6,295 nucleotides of DNA, taken from JAZDOK01 sp043798715 (lineage in GTDB: Bacteria > Vulcanimicrobiota > JAZDOK01). Each line of letters begins with the position of its first letter. Within the stretch, counting starts at the first letter, position 1. The DNA lies in the NCBI GenBank assembly GCA_043798715.1, contig JAZDOK010000056.1, forward strand, positions 1 through 6,295, given 5' to 3'. The translations under genes and the position numbers were made by a program. Under the pieces are notes generated by a model. It saw only the letters and a program-made list of their open reading frames with translations. It had not been told where the DNA came from and made no database searches. Positions 5,457-6,295 of this stretch are shown one piece after another.

Positions 5457-6295
5457 ATGCCTGCAAAAATCCTGGTCGTTGACGACTCCGTCGAAATTGT
5501 CAAAATGCTTCGCACCTCCCTGCAACTTGAGGGCTATGAGGTGTGGGAGGCCCGGGACGGGATAATTGCTCTGGCGCTTCTTGGCGAGAAGCTCCCCGAT
5601 CTAATCATCCTGGACATTTCCCTTCCCGTGATGGATGGCTTCGATGTCTGCCGGCGCATCCGCGAGCAGAGACTCAAGGTGCCCATCATCATGTTGACCG
5701 CTCAATCGGACGTGGAGCAGCGGGTGAAGGGGCTGAAGGCCGGAGCGGATGATTATCTGGGAAAACCCTTCAGCCTTTCAGAGCTCCTGGCAAGGGTAAG
5801 AGTCCAGTTGCGGCACCTGGACGAAGCAAAAGTCCGGGCTCAGGATCTTCTCAGAGCCCAGTGGGACGAGATCAACCAGGGCTTCAAGCTGGCCCAGAAT
5901 CTGCAGCAGCCCCTGGGGCTTTCCCTTGCTTTTCCGGGTCTGGAACTTGGGATCCAGTACCTCCCGGTCGGGAAGATCGGGGGTGATTTCTATGCCATCC
6001 AGGAGACTTCAAAGGACCGCATTGCCATTGTCATCGGGGACGTCGTCGGCAAGGGAGTGGCGGCCAGCCTCCTGATGGCATCCGCTTATTATCTCCTTCA
6101 TAAGTTGATGCAAAGCGGCCTCTCGCCGGGGGAAATTTTCACGCAGGCCAACGAAATCCTGAGGCGGGATCTCCAGGAAATGGAGAGCTTTGTCGCGGCT
6201 TTTTGCGGAATCTGGGAGCGCACGACCGGAAAATTCACCTTCTGCAATGCCGGGCACACGCTTCCCTTGCTTATTCGCAAAAAAGATCGCAAGCA
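5457..6295 (+). CDS. Response regulator with PP2C/SpoIIE-type phosphatase domain (RsbU-like), 3' end cut by window
   Basis: The frame opens at ATG 5457, with GAGGGG at 5445-5450 6 nt before it, and stays open to the right edge (279 complete codons). Residues 1-120 are a receiver domain: acidic pair Asp9/Asp10, phospho-acceptor Asp53 in ILDISLP, Thr81 and Lys103 in GKPF. A linker (about 120-160, with a Q-rich helix EINQGFKLAQNLQQ) leads to a PPM/SpoIIE serine phosphatase domain with GGDFY (175-179; Asp177), GDVVGKGVAASLLMA (194-208; Asp195) and NAGH (264-267). The later metal-binding aspartates would lie outside the window. Family members dephosphorylate anti-sigma-factor antagonists in partner-switch stress pathways when the receiver is phosphorylated. 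The partner histidine kinase and target are not visible. The gene starts 10 nt after tatA, so it probably shares its transcript. A C-terminal kinase-like or other domain beyond the edge cannot be excluded. Confidence 0.92.
   Translation, partial: MPAKILVVDDSVEIVKMLRTSLQLEGYEVWEARDGIIALALLGEKLPDLIILDISLPVMDGFDVCRRIREQRLKVPIIMLTAQSDVEQRVKGLKAGADDYLGKPFSLSELLARVRVQLRHLDEAKVRAQDLLRAQWDEINQGFKLAQNLQQPLGLSLAFPGLELGIQYLPVGKIGGDFYAIQETSKDRIAIVIGDVVGKGVAASLLMASAYYLLHKLMQSGLSPGEIFTQANEILRRDLQEMESFVAAFCGIWERTTGKFTFCNAGHTLPLLIRKKDRK

Overview
The window looks like chromosomal DNA from an anaerobic bacterium. The style (two butyrate kinases, a Tat/MobB cluster, a cobalamin-type radical SAM relative) fits Desulfobacterota / former Deltaproteobacteria such as Syntrophales-like lineages. 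That placement is an inference from gene content, not from a phylogenetic marker.

Layout: two divergent gene sets are separated by a gap of about 160 bp (3910-4073). Leftward (minus strand) from 3909 run butyrate kinase copy A (2830-3909), butyrate kinase copy B (1745-2815) and a B12-binding-domain / radical SAM-like protein (78-1724). The gaps are 14 and 20 nt, so they look like one operon. Rightward (plus strand) from 4074 run tatC (4074-4829), mobB (4771-5265, overlapping tatC by 59 bp), a small tatA (5267-5446) and the first 279 codons of a response regulator with a PP2C/SpoIIE-type phosphatase domain (5457 to the right edge). These are also tightly packed.

How they work together: the plus-strand set joins the Tat translocase, which exports folded, cofactor-loaded proteins, to MobB, which acts in guanylation of the molybdenum/tungsten pterin cofactor. 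This suits export of molybdo- or tungsto-enzymes such as formate dehydrogenases. The REC-PP2C protein is a likely stress or partner-switch regulator. The minus-strand set carries acyl-phosphate/ATP chemistry, with no phosphotransbutyrylase visible, and ends in the most unusual gene of the window. That gene is a cobalamin-domain radical SAM relative in which only one of the three cysteines that hold the [4Fe-4S] cluster remains (Cys-x3-Ser-x2-Phe), so it is probably not a catalytically normal radical SAM enzyme. It is also visibly AT-richer than the kinases.

No tRNA, rRNA, CRISPR array, insertion sequence or convincing intrinsic terminator was seen. The 77 bases at the left edge contain a GC-rich hairpin-forming stretch but no supported gene.
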